DNA from: Heloderma charlesbogerti
Taxonomy: Eukaryota; Chordata; Lepidosauria; Squamata; Helodermatidae
DNA length: 64,000 nucleotides
NCBI GenBank assembly: GCA_026122225.1
Contig: JANEZZ010000734.1
Coordinates: 496,001 to 560,000, forward strand
Reading direction: 5' to 3'
Positions 1 through 12,225 of this stretch are shown here, piece by piece. Made by a program: the position numbers and the translations under genes. The notes under the pieces were generated by a model. It was not told the origin of the DNA. It made no database searches and saw nothing but the letters and a program-made list of their open reading frames with translations. Position 1 is the stretch's first letter. Each line of letters begins with the position of its first letter.

Positions 1-1468
1 GGAGAATAAGGAAGGAGGTGCCAAAGCTAAAGGAGCAGTTGCTGCCAGGTCCATGGTGATGGAAAGGGGAAGGGAGAAAATGCAAACTATTTCTATTGTC
101 ATATGAGGAAGACTGGAAGGAAGGTGTTGTGAGTGAATGGAGTGGGGGTGGTGGCATAACCATTTTCAAATAACCCTGAAACCGGAGTCCAGTGAAATGG
201 GTTTGGGATTCAGCTGTGATATGTTAGTGTTTATCCTTATCCCACCTTCAGCTCCAGAAAGACTCAGCACCTCCTTCATCACCTCATGGTTCTTCTTTCC
301 CCCTCCTGAGGCAAACTGATGTACTCCTTTTCTCCATCTACCCACTCTGGTTCCTATCTCATTCTATTCCATTCCCTTCCGCCACCTACCACCTTCCTTC
401 AACTCTGTCTATGATCCTCTCTCCATCTCCCTTGCTTATAGTTATTTTTCTCCCTTTCACCTAGCCAGCCCGCTAATCAGTGTTATTTTGAAACAGCTGG
501 GGCTGCTGAGGCTGTGCCCCCTCATCACTAGATGGGCCACCCCACACACATCCAAAGCTTGCTGGGATTTGTAGTCTGATAAGGATAGGGAGACATAAAC
601 ATAGAAGTAGAGAGGGAGAGAACTCCAGCTCCCGGAATACACTGTGCTCTCCAACCTAATCTTAACCCATAGAGTTAGAAAAAGGCTTAGGCTTATAAGC
701 AGCATTCAGATAAAATACTGGAATTTTAGGAAACAAATTGGAGCTCCGGACAACCCCCCTGCCGACAGAATTAAAAATAGAGGGTAGTCTAAAAAGAGGG
801 CATCTGGCTACCGTATGAGAGTGCTTGATGGGAATGACACTACTTCATGATGTTGCATAGTTCCCAGGGGCATGCTTGCAGAAAAAAAGATGTCTACCCC
901 CATTGGTCAGAAAGAAAAACCTCAGCCACCTCATATTTAAAGACCACCCCTCACAAATTCTTAGAATTCACTCCCACCAAATATTAATCCGATCTTTGGT
1001 GGGTATTTTCATCCCACACTCCTCCAAAACCTATGAAAATTGTTGGGCTGAATACTTCAAATTGTTTTTAGTAAGACTGCTTACTACAGACCACTAAAGA
1101 CTGCTATGATTTCTATAGAATAGAATGGCACTGAGTGGTTTTTACCAATTACTAAGATAGTTGTATCATCTAAGTATCCTGTCCAACCTGGTTTCTGTAC
1201 CAGGATGAATATGCATTTAAAACACCTTTGTCTGTGGTTCTAGCTGTTAATTTATTACTGATATGATCCATTGGTTTCATGGGTATACAACTGGTGTGTT
1301 AACTTTTAGGATGCATGAGAATGAATACTGAGTAGCCTGAATACTAGAATAATTCTTCACAGATAACTTAAAGTTGCAACCCTACGTCTATTACACCCAA
1401 AAGGAAAGCAGCACATGCCTAATACAATGCAACAAAACTGCCTAAATATTGAGACTGAATATCTTACA

Positions 1469-1547
1469 GCACAATCATATGTATGTTTACTTAGAAGTAA
1501 GTTCCACTGTGTTCAGTGGGGCTTACTCCCAGGGAAGTGAGCATACG
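1469..1547. repeat. Short palindromic repeat (AAGTAAG/CTTACT type), copy 1
   Basis: About 80 bp that reads as an imperfect hairpin: the arm TTAGAAGTAAGTTCCACT is mirrored by AGTGGGGCTTACTCCCA around a short centre. Related hairpins, most with GCAATCC/GGATTGC ends, occur at 8687, 9040, 18785 and 42481. The shape suggests a very small DNA-transposon derivative. I cannot assign a superfamily. Confidence 0.5.
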
Positions 1548-1819
1548 TTTGGAGCCCCAATTGCAGTTTGCATATGATTCTGTGACAGCCATGACCTGCT
1601 TAACATAAGAAGAAAAAAATGTTGGGTACAATCCATCCAAAGTTAAGTATTTGTAAGTGTCACTGCACTGGGCCTTTTTGGATCTAATACTGAACCATAA
1701 TTTAGCATTATGTGCATGAGCTGGTGCAAGCCTTAGGCTTGTGTGCTTTCTCTTGATATGGTCATGAGGAAGCAATTGGAAGCTTCCACTTTAACTTTTA
1801 ACCTAACCGGAGTTCCTTG

Positions 1820-2150
1820 TTACATGATCTGAACTAAGGGGAACTATGTCTAGTTTAAACTATGGTGTGATTAAACAAGCCAGGATCAAACAGTAGTTCA
1901 TAAACCTGGTTTGTTCACTAGCCATAATTTAAACTAAGCAGAGTTCCCCAAATTTGGATGTAATGGGGCACTGTGGTTAGTTTAACTGGAAGCAGATTAT
2001 TTTGAGAGAGAATACACAACCTTTGATGTAATGGGGCACTGTGGTTAGTTTAACTGGAAGCAGATTATTTTGAGACAGAATACACAACCTTGAGGCTTGT
2101 TCACGTAACACAAAACCATAGTTGGCATGATGTTCAGATCAGACCATTGA
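1820..2150. repeat. MITE-like segment containing a 68-bp tandem duplication
   Basis: Two copies of a 68-bp unit lie head to tail at about 1954-2022 and 2023-2090; the second unit differs from the first at only two or three positions, so the duplication is recent. The surrounding sequence has possible inverted ends (GATCTGAACTA near 1827, GTTCAGATC near 2132) and internal matching AAACTATGG/CCATAGTT words, suggesting a degraded DNA transposon. Boundaries are uncertain. Confidence 0.5.
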
Positions 2151-2369
2151 GTTCAGTTGGAAAGATGTAAGAGTATGCCTACCTTTCCAGTTGAAATTAA
2201 TGGAACTTACAAGTTCTTATCTTTGGTTGCTGTTTGTTTTGCAAAGTTCATGAGAAGTTCAGAGACAAAGAATAGTCAACTTTTTCATAAATGGTAATGA
2301 AATGTGGATGAGGGATATTCAGGGGAAACATACGTATTTATCTGATTTCTAAAACCCTTTATTTTTCAG

Positions 2370-2509
2370 GGGGATCAGATATTGAATATTTTGATTTCTA
2401 TAAACCAGTGGTGTGGTTCTGGATCCTTGTGGGCCTTGCATATTTTGCTGCTGTCCTGAGCATGATTGGTGATTGGCTAAGAGTTATATCAAAAAAGACC
2501 AAGGAAGAG
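2370..2509 (+). CDS. KCNK2: KCNK2 (TREK-1) penultimate coding exon: fourth membrane helix
   Basis: A 140-nt exon between a TTTTTCAG acceptor (ending 2369) and a GTAAGG donor (2510). It starts with the last two bases of a glycine codon and then encodes 46 residues from [13 protein letters not shown] to SKKTKEE, corresponding to G261-E306 of the 411-residue TREK-1 isoform. TREK-1 is a plasma-membrane two-pore-domain K+ channel opened by stretch, heat, lipids and internal acid. The exon begins just after the second pore loop and carries the M4 helix (about residues 273-299, including W275) and the start of the cytosolic tail. The PKC-target serine S300 is at 2489-2491 and the proton sensor E306 is the last codon (2507-2509). 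Residue 267 is Phe, where I recall Leu in mammals. The exon ends in phase 0, matching the terminal exon. Confidence 0.97.
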
Positions 2510-2859
2510 GTAAGGAAGTTCTAAGGAATTTGCAGAATTTTGATTAGTGCTCAAAACATGGCTAAGAATAATTTTTCCCTGTCACTTTCATAAACAACCT
2601 GTTTTACACATTTTTTATTTTATTAACATCTATCAAACAGTGCTGCACAGTAATACTATTAATAACTGCTTAATATAATTGTCAGCACTTCCATTTCTAC
2701 TAATACAGTAGCAAGTTGCTCTAGTCACAATAAAATACTGTCTTATACTGTGTAATCATTACTTACAGATTCATATTGGTGTCTAAGAGTTCTTTGAACA
2801 AGTAAGTCAAATTTGTCTATAGCACAAAGGCCATTATAAACACAACGAAAGTACACAAT

Positions 2860-5740
2860 ATCTACATAACCGCCGGTACTCATACTAAAAACTCAGACAG
2901 AGGAAATTCATATAAAAGAAATTCATACAAAAAGAAATTGTGTAAAGGAACAGGATTGAAAAGGAAGGCTAAAATTTGACACTGGTAACACAATATAGAC
3001 TCCAGTGACAATACTAGCAGAATGTTATATAGCAGGTGGTCCCCTCTGCAGTCTACACCTAGCTTCTTCCCCCCCCCCTCAAAAAAATGGTGGATTTTTT
3101 TGGCTTTTACAGCAAAAGTTGCAACCTTGATTGCAATCACTTCGTTATAATCCGTCAACAAATTACAGATAATATCAGCAGTAGGCCAACCTGCTCTTGC
3201 TCTTAGAAGATCACCTAAGAAACAATCCCTAATATCTTCATACAAGGAACAATGTAACAAGTAATGCACCACATCTGCCACCTCCCCCGCACCACAAATA
3301 CGTGTCCGCTGTACCAAAGAGGTCCGTTTATACTTCTCCTCCAGGTATGCTGTCAGCATTGTTTGGAAATGGAGGGCAGTAAAGGCCTTTCTAAGAGCAA
3401 AAATGGTCAGCTTTTAAAAATACTGTGATAAGTATTGTTTCTTAAGATAGATGAATCTTAGGGAGAAGGCTTGACATTGGTTGGTGAATACATTTTCATA
3501 AAAATCTGCCTCAAAATTGTTATCTCTAATAAAATGTTTATCCTTACAGACCAGAAGAGTCTGAGAATCCTCTAGACAAGAGTATGACAACGCTAACCAG
3601 TTACGAGCCCATCCACCCTTTACAAACTGTTCGTTAAAGCATTGTTTTGCCAAGTTACTTTTCTCAAAATACATCAGTCTTTTCCTGTACAGAATAATTG
3701 CCTTATATATTCTTGCCCTAATAGAAGGCAAGTCAGCTTCCAGTTTTAGCAATGGGGAGGGTACTCCAGAGGGGAGTACCAACAGTTTGTTCAAGAACTT
3801 ATTCTGTATAATTTCACCTGTTGGGATTAGTCCCTGCCCCCATGTGTCCACCCCATATAAAAATTGGGGGAGTATTTTAGCTATGTATAACTTCTGAATG
3901 AGGGCTACCAGGGAGTCACCTTTGTATCTCCCATAAAGTAGAATTGCTTTTGCTGTTATCCAGGCTGAAAGTTTTCTGCCTCTGTGTGAAATTTCCAACT
4001 GCCTTTACAAGAGAAATGTACCCCCAAATATTTGAAGCTATTTATTTATTTCATTTCTCTCCTGCCCAATAGCTGAAGCTCTCTTTGTTCAATCAGATGT
4101 CCATCTAAGCGCCATTTATGAAGTTGTTTTCTGCTAGCAAAAACTACCACCTTAGTCTTAGAATTATTTATTACTAGGTACACTTGGCTACAAACCATAC
4201 CTAATCTATTCAGAAGTCTCCTCAGATCTACCTGAGTAGTAGATATGAGGGCCATATCATCACCATATAGCATCATCTTCTAGTTCCAATTAATTGGGGA
4301 AAACAGTTTTGGGAACTTAACTCAGAAACTAGATTGTTCACATAGCAACTGAACAGGAAAGGTGCCAATACACAGCCCTGCCTAATATTTCTTCTGGTAT
4401 TAACTTTGCCAGAGAGAGAACCAGACAAGCCTATCTGCACTTGAAGGTCAGCATGCGAGTAGAGTTTCTGGATCAGAAACAGTAAACACTTGTCTATTTT
4501 AGTATGTGAGAGTTTATCCCAAAGATGGTCTCTATCAATTAAATCAAAAGTAAAAGTAAAAACCACAAAGGCCACATAGAAACTTCCTCTCAGTTGGTTC
4601 AAGCATTTATGGATCAAATGGGTGAGCACAAAGTTCGTTGGTGCTCCTCCCTTGGCAGAACCCTGCCTGCTCGTCTGCCAAAATATCATTTTCCTTTGCC
4701 TAGGATTGAAGTTTTTTCATTAAAAACCTTCCATATACTTTTGACACTGTATCCAGAAGGCTGATTGGCCTATAATTTGGGGGGTCAGTTCTCTTGCCCT
4801 TTTTATACAGAGGAACTATAATACTAGACCACCATCCAGCAGGGGTGATTCCTGTCAAATTAATATGTGAAAACAGCTTGGCCAATATTGGAGCCCAGTT
4901 AAATTAAATTTGAATAGTTTGGGGGGAAGCATATCTTCCCCTGGGGCTTTGCCTGTTAAGAAGTTCTTTAAAAACATCCAATCTCCTGGGTTGTCACCAG
5001 AGGCCAGACAGGGAGGTCTACACTAGGTGGCCCTCCCTCGACAGGTTCAGGGCCATGAAAAAAAATGCCCTCAAAATGCTGTTGCCCTAGGTTGGGAGGA
5101 ATTTGAGCTTCCTAGTGAAGCTTGTTGTTGTTGTTCAGTCGTTCAGTCGTGTCCAACTCTTCGTGACCCCATGGACCATAGCACGCCAGGCCTTCTTGTC
5201 CTGTGCTCTCTCCCGGAGTGTGCTCAAGTCTATATTCATTGCATCGATGATGCTATCTAGCCATCTCATCCTCTGCCATCCCCTTCTCCTTTTGCCTTCA
5301 ATCTTTCCCAGCATCAGTGTCTTTTCCAGTGATATTCCAAAATTTTACCTATTCCTTCTGCCTTACTGCCTTGCCTTCTACCTTTGCCTAATGAATGCCA
5401 CTTCCTCCTCCTCCTGTAAGGCCTTATGTAATGATTGTTTCTTAATCAGGGTTTTGAGTGGAACATCTGAACTAGTCCTTCTGACATTTTGAGTGAGCCT
5501 AACTTGTTCTTTTTTCATATTCCTACATTCCCTGTCAAGCCAACTCACATTATGTAGTTCTTAAGCATTAGTAGCAACTGGCTGTACTAAATAGGGTTTC
5601 AGATAATATCTACTCTGTTTTCTCTTCAAATCGTCTAACAGTTCTAAAGCTGTTTTAAACCCTGTTCATGAATTACTCATGTGTAGGACACTCACAATTT
5701 CAGGGTGGAGTAGGGCCATACTTCTTGCTCCATCCTTGAT
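2860..5740 (-). mobile_element. Decayed non-LTR retrotransposon, antisense (possibly Vingi/Ingi-like)
   Basis: Reading the minus strand from 5740 downwards gives, in order: a linker with WLDRECRNMKKEQ (about 5.5 kb), reverse-transcriptase blocks with YKKGKRTDPPNYRPISLLD (4700-4885), VRQGC-like IRQGCVLAPFLFSCYVNNL (about 4330), the catalytic box as YGDD (about 4257), a thumb/C-terminal region with FLYGVDTWGQG (about 3830), and a terminal zinc-knuckle-like CGAGEVADVVHYLLHC (about 3270). Frameshifts and stops break the frame at least four times. The linker points to an APE-endonuclease-type LINE, and the C-terminal C..H..C motif resembles Ingi/Vingi or Jockey-like clades. R4/Dong is the alternative. 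A BovB fragment is inserted at 5122-5332. The 3' boundary on the left is not defined. Confidence 0.7.
5122..5332 (-). mobile_element. RTE-BovB 3'-end fragment, antisense
   Basis: About 210 bp matching the 3' end of the BovB copies elsewhere in this window (complement of CGGACACGACTGAACGAC followed by AACAACAACAA). It stops inside the 3' coding end, so it is a strongly 5'-truncated insertion. It splits the older LINE at 2.9-5.7 kb and is therefore younger than it. Confidence 0.85.
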
Positions 5741-5813
5741 GTTATATCATTATGCGAGCCCCTCACTGTGCTTGCATGTTATATCATTATGCCTTGATGT
5801 TATATCATTATGC
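5733..5813 (+). repeat. Three local copies of GTTATATCATTATGC
   Basis: The 15-mer GTTATATCATTATGC occurs three times within 80 bp, twice preceded by CTTGAT and once by TTGCAT. It looks like a short local duplication. No function is apparent. Confidence 0.7.
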
Positions 5814-8388
5814 AAGTCTGGGCTTTGAGAGTGGTTGTCTGCAGGAGAACTTCTTTGAACTAACAGCTGCTTGTGCTTAGGGGTCCCCACATAGATAACA
5901 GTGCTCAATGTGCAGATGGTGTACAGTGGAGCTTGTGACAGGAGGGATAGGGCTTGTGATATTGGGGGCGAGGTGAGAAGTGTTTCCCCTCTCCAGCTTG
6001 AAACCATCAGTGCTCTGCACATGAGTAACACATATGGCTGTAGTTTTTGTTTTATATTTTATAGTATTGATGGGATTTATCTTTCAACAGAAATTTCTGT
6101 TTGGTAATGCCAGTAACACAGGATTTTGGAATTATGGGAGACAATTAATGGAAAAGAAGTAGATATCTTACAAGTTGGATATGCAACGAACAGTTGCAGT
6201 TTGTCCTGACCCCGAAAGAAGAGTGCTCCTGTTTAGGGCTCTAGCCACCCTGGAACAGGCATGTTGTAGTCCTATTCAGGTGAGGGATGGAGAGAAAAGG
6301 AAAAGGACATACTTTTCTATCTCCCCAAGGCCTTCTCCTGTTGTGCTATATAGTGCTAGCGTGAACCTCAGCATCTTATACCTACATAGCAGGGTGCGAG
6401 TTTCTAGACTGTGCGAAAAGAAAAAGGTGAACTTTTCCCTTTCCTTCTTCCTGAAATATCCTTGTATAATGAAGAGAGGGGAGCCATTTTTAACTTAATG
6501 ACAAATAACCCCCAACCCTAATATCCCCCTCCAGAATACTTATAAATTGTTAGGGGCTTAAGCAGGACAATTCCCCGCCCCCCATAACTGACATCTGAAC
6601 ATTCTGCACGTCCTAGAAGCTGACAGTTCCTTGTCAGACAAGTTTTGGATTTATATATATTTATTGAAATAAACATCTACATCTGTCAGTGCTAATATCA
6701 GAAATGAGTCCAGTCTCATTGCATGTGCAATGCACATATTTCAGATGAATGTCAGTCATTTAAGACAAAAAGATTTATGGCCTTAAAATTCAGTATGACT
6801 TATAGAAAGGAGCCATTTTAAAGAAACAATTTAAAAAGTTGCATAAGCCTCTTAGTACTTTGGATTTGAAATAGTTTGTGTTTAGCAAAAGCTGTAAATA
6901 AAGAAATCAATAGCTTAGTTGCAATTTGCACATATGCAGACGAAAGAGGTTTTAAAAAAATCAGCATATTAGTCCCTAGGAGAAATATTAAGGTTAGTGA
7001 TTTATGTAAATAATTTCATAATATATGTTTTGGCCAACATTAATGGGACATTAATTCATCTTGAGAAGTATCCCTAGCTATTGTCATTCTGATGCATGCA
7101 TATTTATTTACAGACGGATGTACTGGTTTCACTTCAGATGTTCCATTTTACATAATGTGCATCTATTGGTGACAGTGACTATACACTATTTATGTAAAAT
7201 TTCAATGCATTTTAATGAACAGATTTTTTCTTGGGAGTGGGATAAAGAAGTATTTTTTTAGTTTACAGATTATATGGACAAATTGTGTTTAAAAACAGAG
7301 GAATATATTCATTAGATTTTGTTCTCCCTTCATTCAGATCAGTTTATTTCTAAATATAAACTTATTTGCTTCCCCCCCCAAAAAAAAATAAAATGCAAGT
7401 AATCATATATTTTCAGAGATGTATTGGTGCAGTAACCCTGTACTTGTCTTCCATGTCCAGTAGTATTATCTAGTCAGGATATTCTGGTATGGGTGTACTT
7501 CAGTATTTCACATTCATGTAGTCCAAGGAAAACCTGGCATTCAGCTAATAATGGTGCATTAATCTGAAGGCATTTTTATTTTAGACAGCACTGCAGCATT
7601 TAGGGAGAATGGCTGTTAATCTAGGACCTTATCTGACATATGGTTCAAGGGTGTTAAACTCTTGTGTTTCTTGCCAGTTTGTCACATGATGCAGCGATGA
7701 ATCTTCCTTTAGCTTCTGTTATACAAAACTGCATTTCAATGAATAGGACTTGATTAAGAAGTTACCTGTTGTAAGGGATGATATAGCAGATACTCATAAT
7801 GGACATTATATAGGAGAAGTTCTCAGTGGACATTTGGATGATGTTGAATCCTAGTTAATAATGAGGAGAAAGGAAGGAAAAACAGGAGCCTCCCAAAACT
7901 TATTTTGTGTTAAATAAGTTAAATATTGTTAAATATTAAAGGTATGATCCAGTTGGCAACACTCAGCTAATGGAATGCTCTTTGACCTGACAGAGGCGTT
8001 TGTCAGCAGAACATGGAGGGAAGCGATTTTCAGCTATTTTGCCTCCTCCCCAAAATCTGCTGCAGAAAATTGTGGAACCCGTCGGAACAGCATGGGACTG
8101 CAAAAGGGAGAGGAATCACCGAAAAACACCTTCTTCCCTATTCTGCTGACAGAAACCTCCACTAGATCAAAGAGCACTCCATCAGTGGAGTGATACCACT
8201 GGGTACAATCTTGTAAATTGGATATAAGCCTTGTAAATGTTTTTCTGTATACTGATGAATAACAGATGCTGGGAACAAATAATGATGTGGGTTGTTGCTT
8301 TCATGCACTACTCATGGGCTTCCTAGAAGCATTTGTTTGGACACTGTCAGAAACAGCCTGCTTGAACTAGATGGATAGATAGAGGAAT
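5814..8388. other. KCNK2: Intron sequence with no recognised feature
   Basis: AT-rich non-repetitive-looking sequence. Short open frames show no family features. A possible T-rich/A-rich tract lies near 7370-7390. I see nothing I can name. Confidence 0.5.
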
Positions 8389-8525
8389 AAGCAAAGCCTG
8401 CTGAATCAGACCAAGAGACCTCTAGTCTAGCACTGTTAGTTGAGCAGTGGCCAGACAGATATTCTGAAAATGGCTCTCTCATTGTTTACCTCTCAGCAAC
8501 TGGTATTCAGAGGCATACTGACATT
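8389..8525 (-). mobile_element. CR1-type LINE 3' fragment, antisense
   Basis: The words CTGAATCAGACCAAGAGACCTC, GCAGTGGCCAGACAGATA and CAGCAACTGGTATTCAGAGGC parallel the CR1 tail family seen at 12.1, 17.1 and 61.6 kb, in reverse orientation. It is a short, diverged fragment. Confidence 0.6.
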
Positions 8526-8686
8526 TAGTGCATTACCCTGCCGGCAAATATCCATTGACAGACCTGTCCTTCATAAATGTGTCTAATTCTATATCTGTCA
8601 ACATATCCTATAAAAATCTATACATTAATTATGAACTGTGTGAAAAAGTAGCTTACTTTGTTTGTCTTGAATATACTGCTCATGCA

Positions 8687-8772
8687 GTACAATCCTGTAC
8701 ATGTCTACTCAGAAGAAAGCCCCACTGAATTCAGTGGGGATTTACTTCCAAGTAAATTTGCATAGGATTGCA
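8687..8772. repeat. Short palindromic repeat, copy 2
   Basis: An 86-bp hairpin with arms around CCCCACTGAATTCAGTGGGG, a perfect 20-bp palindrome at the centre, and ends GTACAATCC and GGATTGCA. It belongs to the same family as 1469 and 42481. The central perfect palindrome suggests that this copy is comparatively intact. Confidence 0.65.
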
Positions 8773-9751
8773 GCTGTATTCTGAGGGTGTTGCTTCAATA
8801 AGCAAAAAACCTGCATCCTTACCAGGGCTTTCTGTTTTCGGTTTCTTTGTGGGATTAGGATGAGCTCCTTTACACGACAGACACGTGGTTTGAATCAAAG
8901 GAGCACCTCCCTCCCTCCCTGGCATGTGTACAAAGGAGAGTCTTGTTCTTGTCACTTAAGTTGTGCTGTACTGTTTTCTTGCAGCCACCACGAAAGCTAC
9001 AGCTTACTTCTAAGTAGATGTAAGATTGTGCTGTGAGTCTGCAACCCTAGGCACTTACTTGGGAGTAAGCCCCATTGAACTCAGTGGGACTTCTGTGTCG
9101 ACATAAGATCGCATTGAAAGTCTGCAACCCTTGGCACGCTTCAGTAAGCCCCAGTGAATAACTTAATGGGGTGCTCTGAATCAACAGACGACATTGTTTC
9201 TGAGCTTGGTGGGGTGGGGATCAGATCTGTCTCCCTTCGTTGCAGGGAGGCATTTTACCCTTTTCTCCCTCTGATTGGTCTGCGATTAAGAAATGTGCTC
9301 AAGTATTTACATGGCAGACAGATTTGAATCGAGGAAAGTCCTTCCTCGGCAAGTTCATCGTGCCACACCAACATTACACACTGCCGATACGGCACCATTA
9401 ACTTTTATTACCAGTTTATCTCCAATATTTTTGAAAGCGGGATAAAGGCGGAAATGTGCAGGAAACGTCCTGGAGGTTGATGACATCATGTAAAGGACCT
9501 GCAGACCTCTGTGAGTGACCATTACATTGCTCATGTAGAGATACCCTTAAATGTAGGCAGCCGTGGTTAATTCCCCATTAAGTGTTTTATGTTACGCTAA
9601 ATCTCTTTTTCTTCTATAGTAATGGTCGTGGAAGAGTTTCTATGACATTAGTTATGGTTGGGGCAAAAGTTAAACTTGCTACAGAGAGACTGCTGAAAAT
9701 GGGCTTCCATCATGAATGCTTCCTCTCCTCACCATAATGTGTACTATAGAC

Positions 9752-10172
9752 TGGGGATGGATGGGTGCCCCCCATCTGTGTTCTCTGGGTGCCCGCCCAG
9801 CCCCTGCCCCCACATCCCTGGACCCACGCCCGAGCCCCATGCTCGCTTGCCAAGCCACTTACCCAGGCCCTGTCCATCTCTGCTGCAATTGCCATGTTTT
9901 TTCAAAACATGGCGATCATAATATTGTGATCACATATTTGTTATATGTAAAATGACGCCGTGAATCTTGCGTATATGGGCAATTCACGGTGCCATTTTGC
10001 CTATAAGTCTATGTGCATAGTATTGTGATTGCCATGTTTTTTTCAAAACACGGTGATCGCGGCAGAGGTGGATGAGGCCTAGGTATGTTACAGGCAGCTC
10101 AGCAAGCATGGCAGGGGTGCGTGGGCGGTCTGCCAGAATCCCAGACTGAGATGGGCGCCTGTGCCATCCCTA
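9752..10172. mobile_element. hAT-type MITE with internal palindromes
   Basis: A 421-bp element with ends TGGGGATGG and CCATCCCTA (inverted repeats of the TAGGGATG type), flanked by 8-bp duplications CTATAGAC (9744-9751) and CTATGGAC (10173-10180), 7 of 8 matching. The length and 8-bp duplication fit hAT transposition. The interior contains GCCATGTTTT/AAAACATGGC hairpins near 9890-9910 and again near 10030-10060 in inverted arrangement, and CGTGAATTGC/GCAATTCACGG-like arms near 9960-9990. It has no transposase, so it was mobilised in trans. Its ends match the palindrome-rich MITEs at 37.7, 43.0 and 45.0 kb. Confidence 0.8.
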
Positions 10173-10341
10173 CTATGGACTATACTAATCAAGGTATGAG
10201 GAGCCAATCCCCAGCTTTATGTACCTCCTGGCAGCTTCTGTCAAGCACATGGAGACTCATAATATGATAGTGTAGTCCATGTTATTCTGACCAGGATGGG
10301 GGTACCTGTAAATCCAGCCACTATGTGAAGTAATCTACTTA

Positions 10342-10476
10342 GGGTGCAATCCTATGTGTGTTAGACAGAAAGAAAGTCCTACAAGTCCCAGTGTTCTGCA
10401 GCTAATACAGCTGACTGGGGAATGCTGGGAGATTTCGGACTTTAAAAAACACACACCCATGCATAGGATTGCACCC
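10342..10476. mobile_element. Harbinger-like MITE (small family), copy 1
   Basis: A 135-bp element with perfect terminal inverted repeats GGGTGCAATCCTATG and CATAGGATTGCACCC, flanked on both sides by TTA (10339-10341 and 10477-10479). The 3-bp TWA duplication is typical of PIF/Harbinger elements. The inner arms around CCCAGTGTTC and GGGAATGCTGGGA continue the inverted pairing, so the whole element can fold. Sister copies are at 59140 and 61996. Confidence 0.85.
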
Positions 10477-10479
10477 TTA

Positions 10480-12100
10480 ATTATTTTTCTATTGCATACT
10501 CACTGCACTATTACTTGATAGATCCTGTAACACAAACAGCACCAAATGTAGTTTGCTCAAGCAACTGGAATGAATGTTCTTTTTTTTACATCATTGGCTT
10601 TTCTCACTTCTGTAGCCTAAACAAGCATATTCGTTCATTGTTACTACAGAAATGAAAAACACATTTTCAGCTGTTCATGTTTCCTTGACTAAAGCAGGTT
10701 TTTGTTACCTAATGGCTTTTACTTGAGTGTGTCCCACCCACCCCTATTTCTATTCTAATTAAATGTACTCAAGATATCGCTGCAAGATGTTTGTTCCTAA
10801 TTATATCAATTTCCTATTGATATGCCTAGACCCATATGGTATCCCATTAGTCCAGGACAGAAGCACTCACAATGAAAGAAGCTATTCCTTACAATAGGTT
10901 TTAAAACTTTGGCAGTAAGTGCAGAGTGAATTGTATGCTTTTTAAGTTGTCCAGAAACTCTTAACATATTACATACTGCATTAACATGCTTGTTTAGAGA
11001 TAGTTTTTAGAAGGAAGTTACATAAATGTATTTTAGATTATGTTCCTTGTCAGAAGCTTTTCTATCTTGTAAGCCCACAGATACACACATGACAACATCT
11101 TCCTGGTATATTTTTCACATGCCCTGGCAATCATGTACAAAATTTGGGAATCACTTCAGAATATACTCAGAATATACTAATGAAAGAGGAGGTTTGGGAA
11201 GACCATTCTATATCCTGTGATGCCCTCAGACATGTCTGGCACCAATAATATGGCATCCTAGGCCCCAAAAGCTTGCGGATATCATCCTACTGTTCATTCC
11301 TGTGTGATTCTAACCTTAGCTAGTAACAAAAGGTGACTTGGATGAACATGGAGACAGAAGAAAATGACCAAGCAGGAAGTTTGGTAGTACTGTGTAGCAA
11401 AGAAGCTACGCTTCTTAAAGGGGTTGGGACAGGGGTAGGGGGGAAACCTGTGGGGGAAATAGACTATTACACCTAGAAGGCAACCCCCTACCTGTGGGAA
11501 AACAGACTTTTAAACTTTGGATCATGCAAAAAGTTTGGACAAGTGCAGACTTAGCTGCAAAGCCATATTACACGTAATGATCCAATAGGTACAGATCAAG
11601 TGAATTTGCTTGGAAATGCGGAGGAAATGAATTGCTCATATATCTTTATATACCACAAACATTGCCCAATTGCCTATCAAATATATGCTAAGATCAAGAA
11701 GCTTAATTATTTAGAATGAGATTTCTAATTAAATTCAATTTCAGAGGCAGCTGAGTGCCTCATTTCCTTAATATGTAGTTTTCAAATCATATACTCCACA
11801 GTTGCCTGATATATTTCATTCTGTAATACTGTGAAGTAAGTAGCATGAAGAGTGGACCTTTGGGCGCCATTGAAACCCAAGCCACTAAATTAGATCTAGC
11901 TTTAGTTTAGGCCAGAAGCAGTTTTTCATTGAATTCAATAGTACTGCATTAGGTCTTTTATGAGTTGATGGAGCTCCTGTGACAGACATATTTCACCATA
12001 ATGAAATGATATGATGGGAAGCTGAAGGTGCCAGCTAGCCATTTTAAGTAAGGTTCACATACTGGTTTTGTCTTCCATGGTGGAGAGCTACCAGAGATGC
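10480..12100. other. KCNK2: Intron sequence with no recognised feature
   Basis: AT-rich sequence without coding capacity or clear repeats. I see nothing I can name. Confidence 0.5.
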
Positions 12101-12104
12101 AGTT

Positions 12105-12225
12105 GTAAGAACATAAGAACCACCATGCTGGATCTGGCCAAAGGTCTATCTAGTTCAACATTCTGTTCCCACAGTGGCCAACTAGATGCCTATGGGTAGC
12201 CCACAGAAGGACATGAGCACAATTG
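12105..12225 (-). mobile_element. CR1 LINE tail, left part, antisense
   Basis: GTAAGAACATAAGAA followed by GCTGGATC and the GTGGCCAACTAGATGCC block is the reversed CR1 3' end, whose sense form GGCTCTTCTTATGTTCTT is seen at 17.3 and 61.7 kb. The element continues at 15413 beyond an inserted BovB. Roughly 170-190 bp expected between the two halves, by comparison with the 17.1-kb copy, is missing. Confidence 0.8.

Larger units (their letters stand above)
1..2369 (+). other. KCNK2: End of the KCNK2 intron preceding the penultimate coding exon
   Basis: Non-coding sequence upstream of the 3' splice site at 2368-2369. Apart from a palindromic repeat near 1.5 kb and the tandem/MITE-like stretch at 1.8-2.15 kb described separately, I see no recognisable gene or element. 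The open frames here are short and have no family resemblance. The intron assignment follows from the KCNK2 exon that begins at 2370. Confidence 0.85.
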
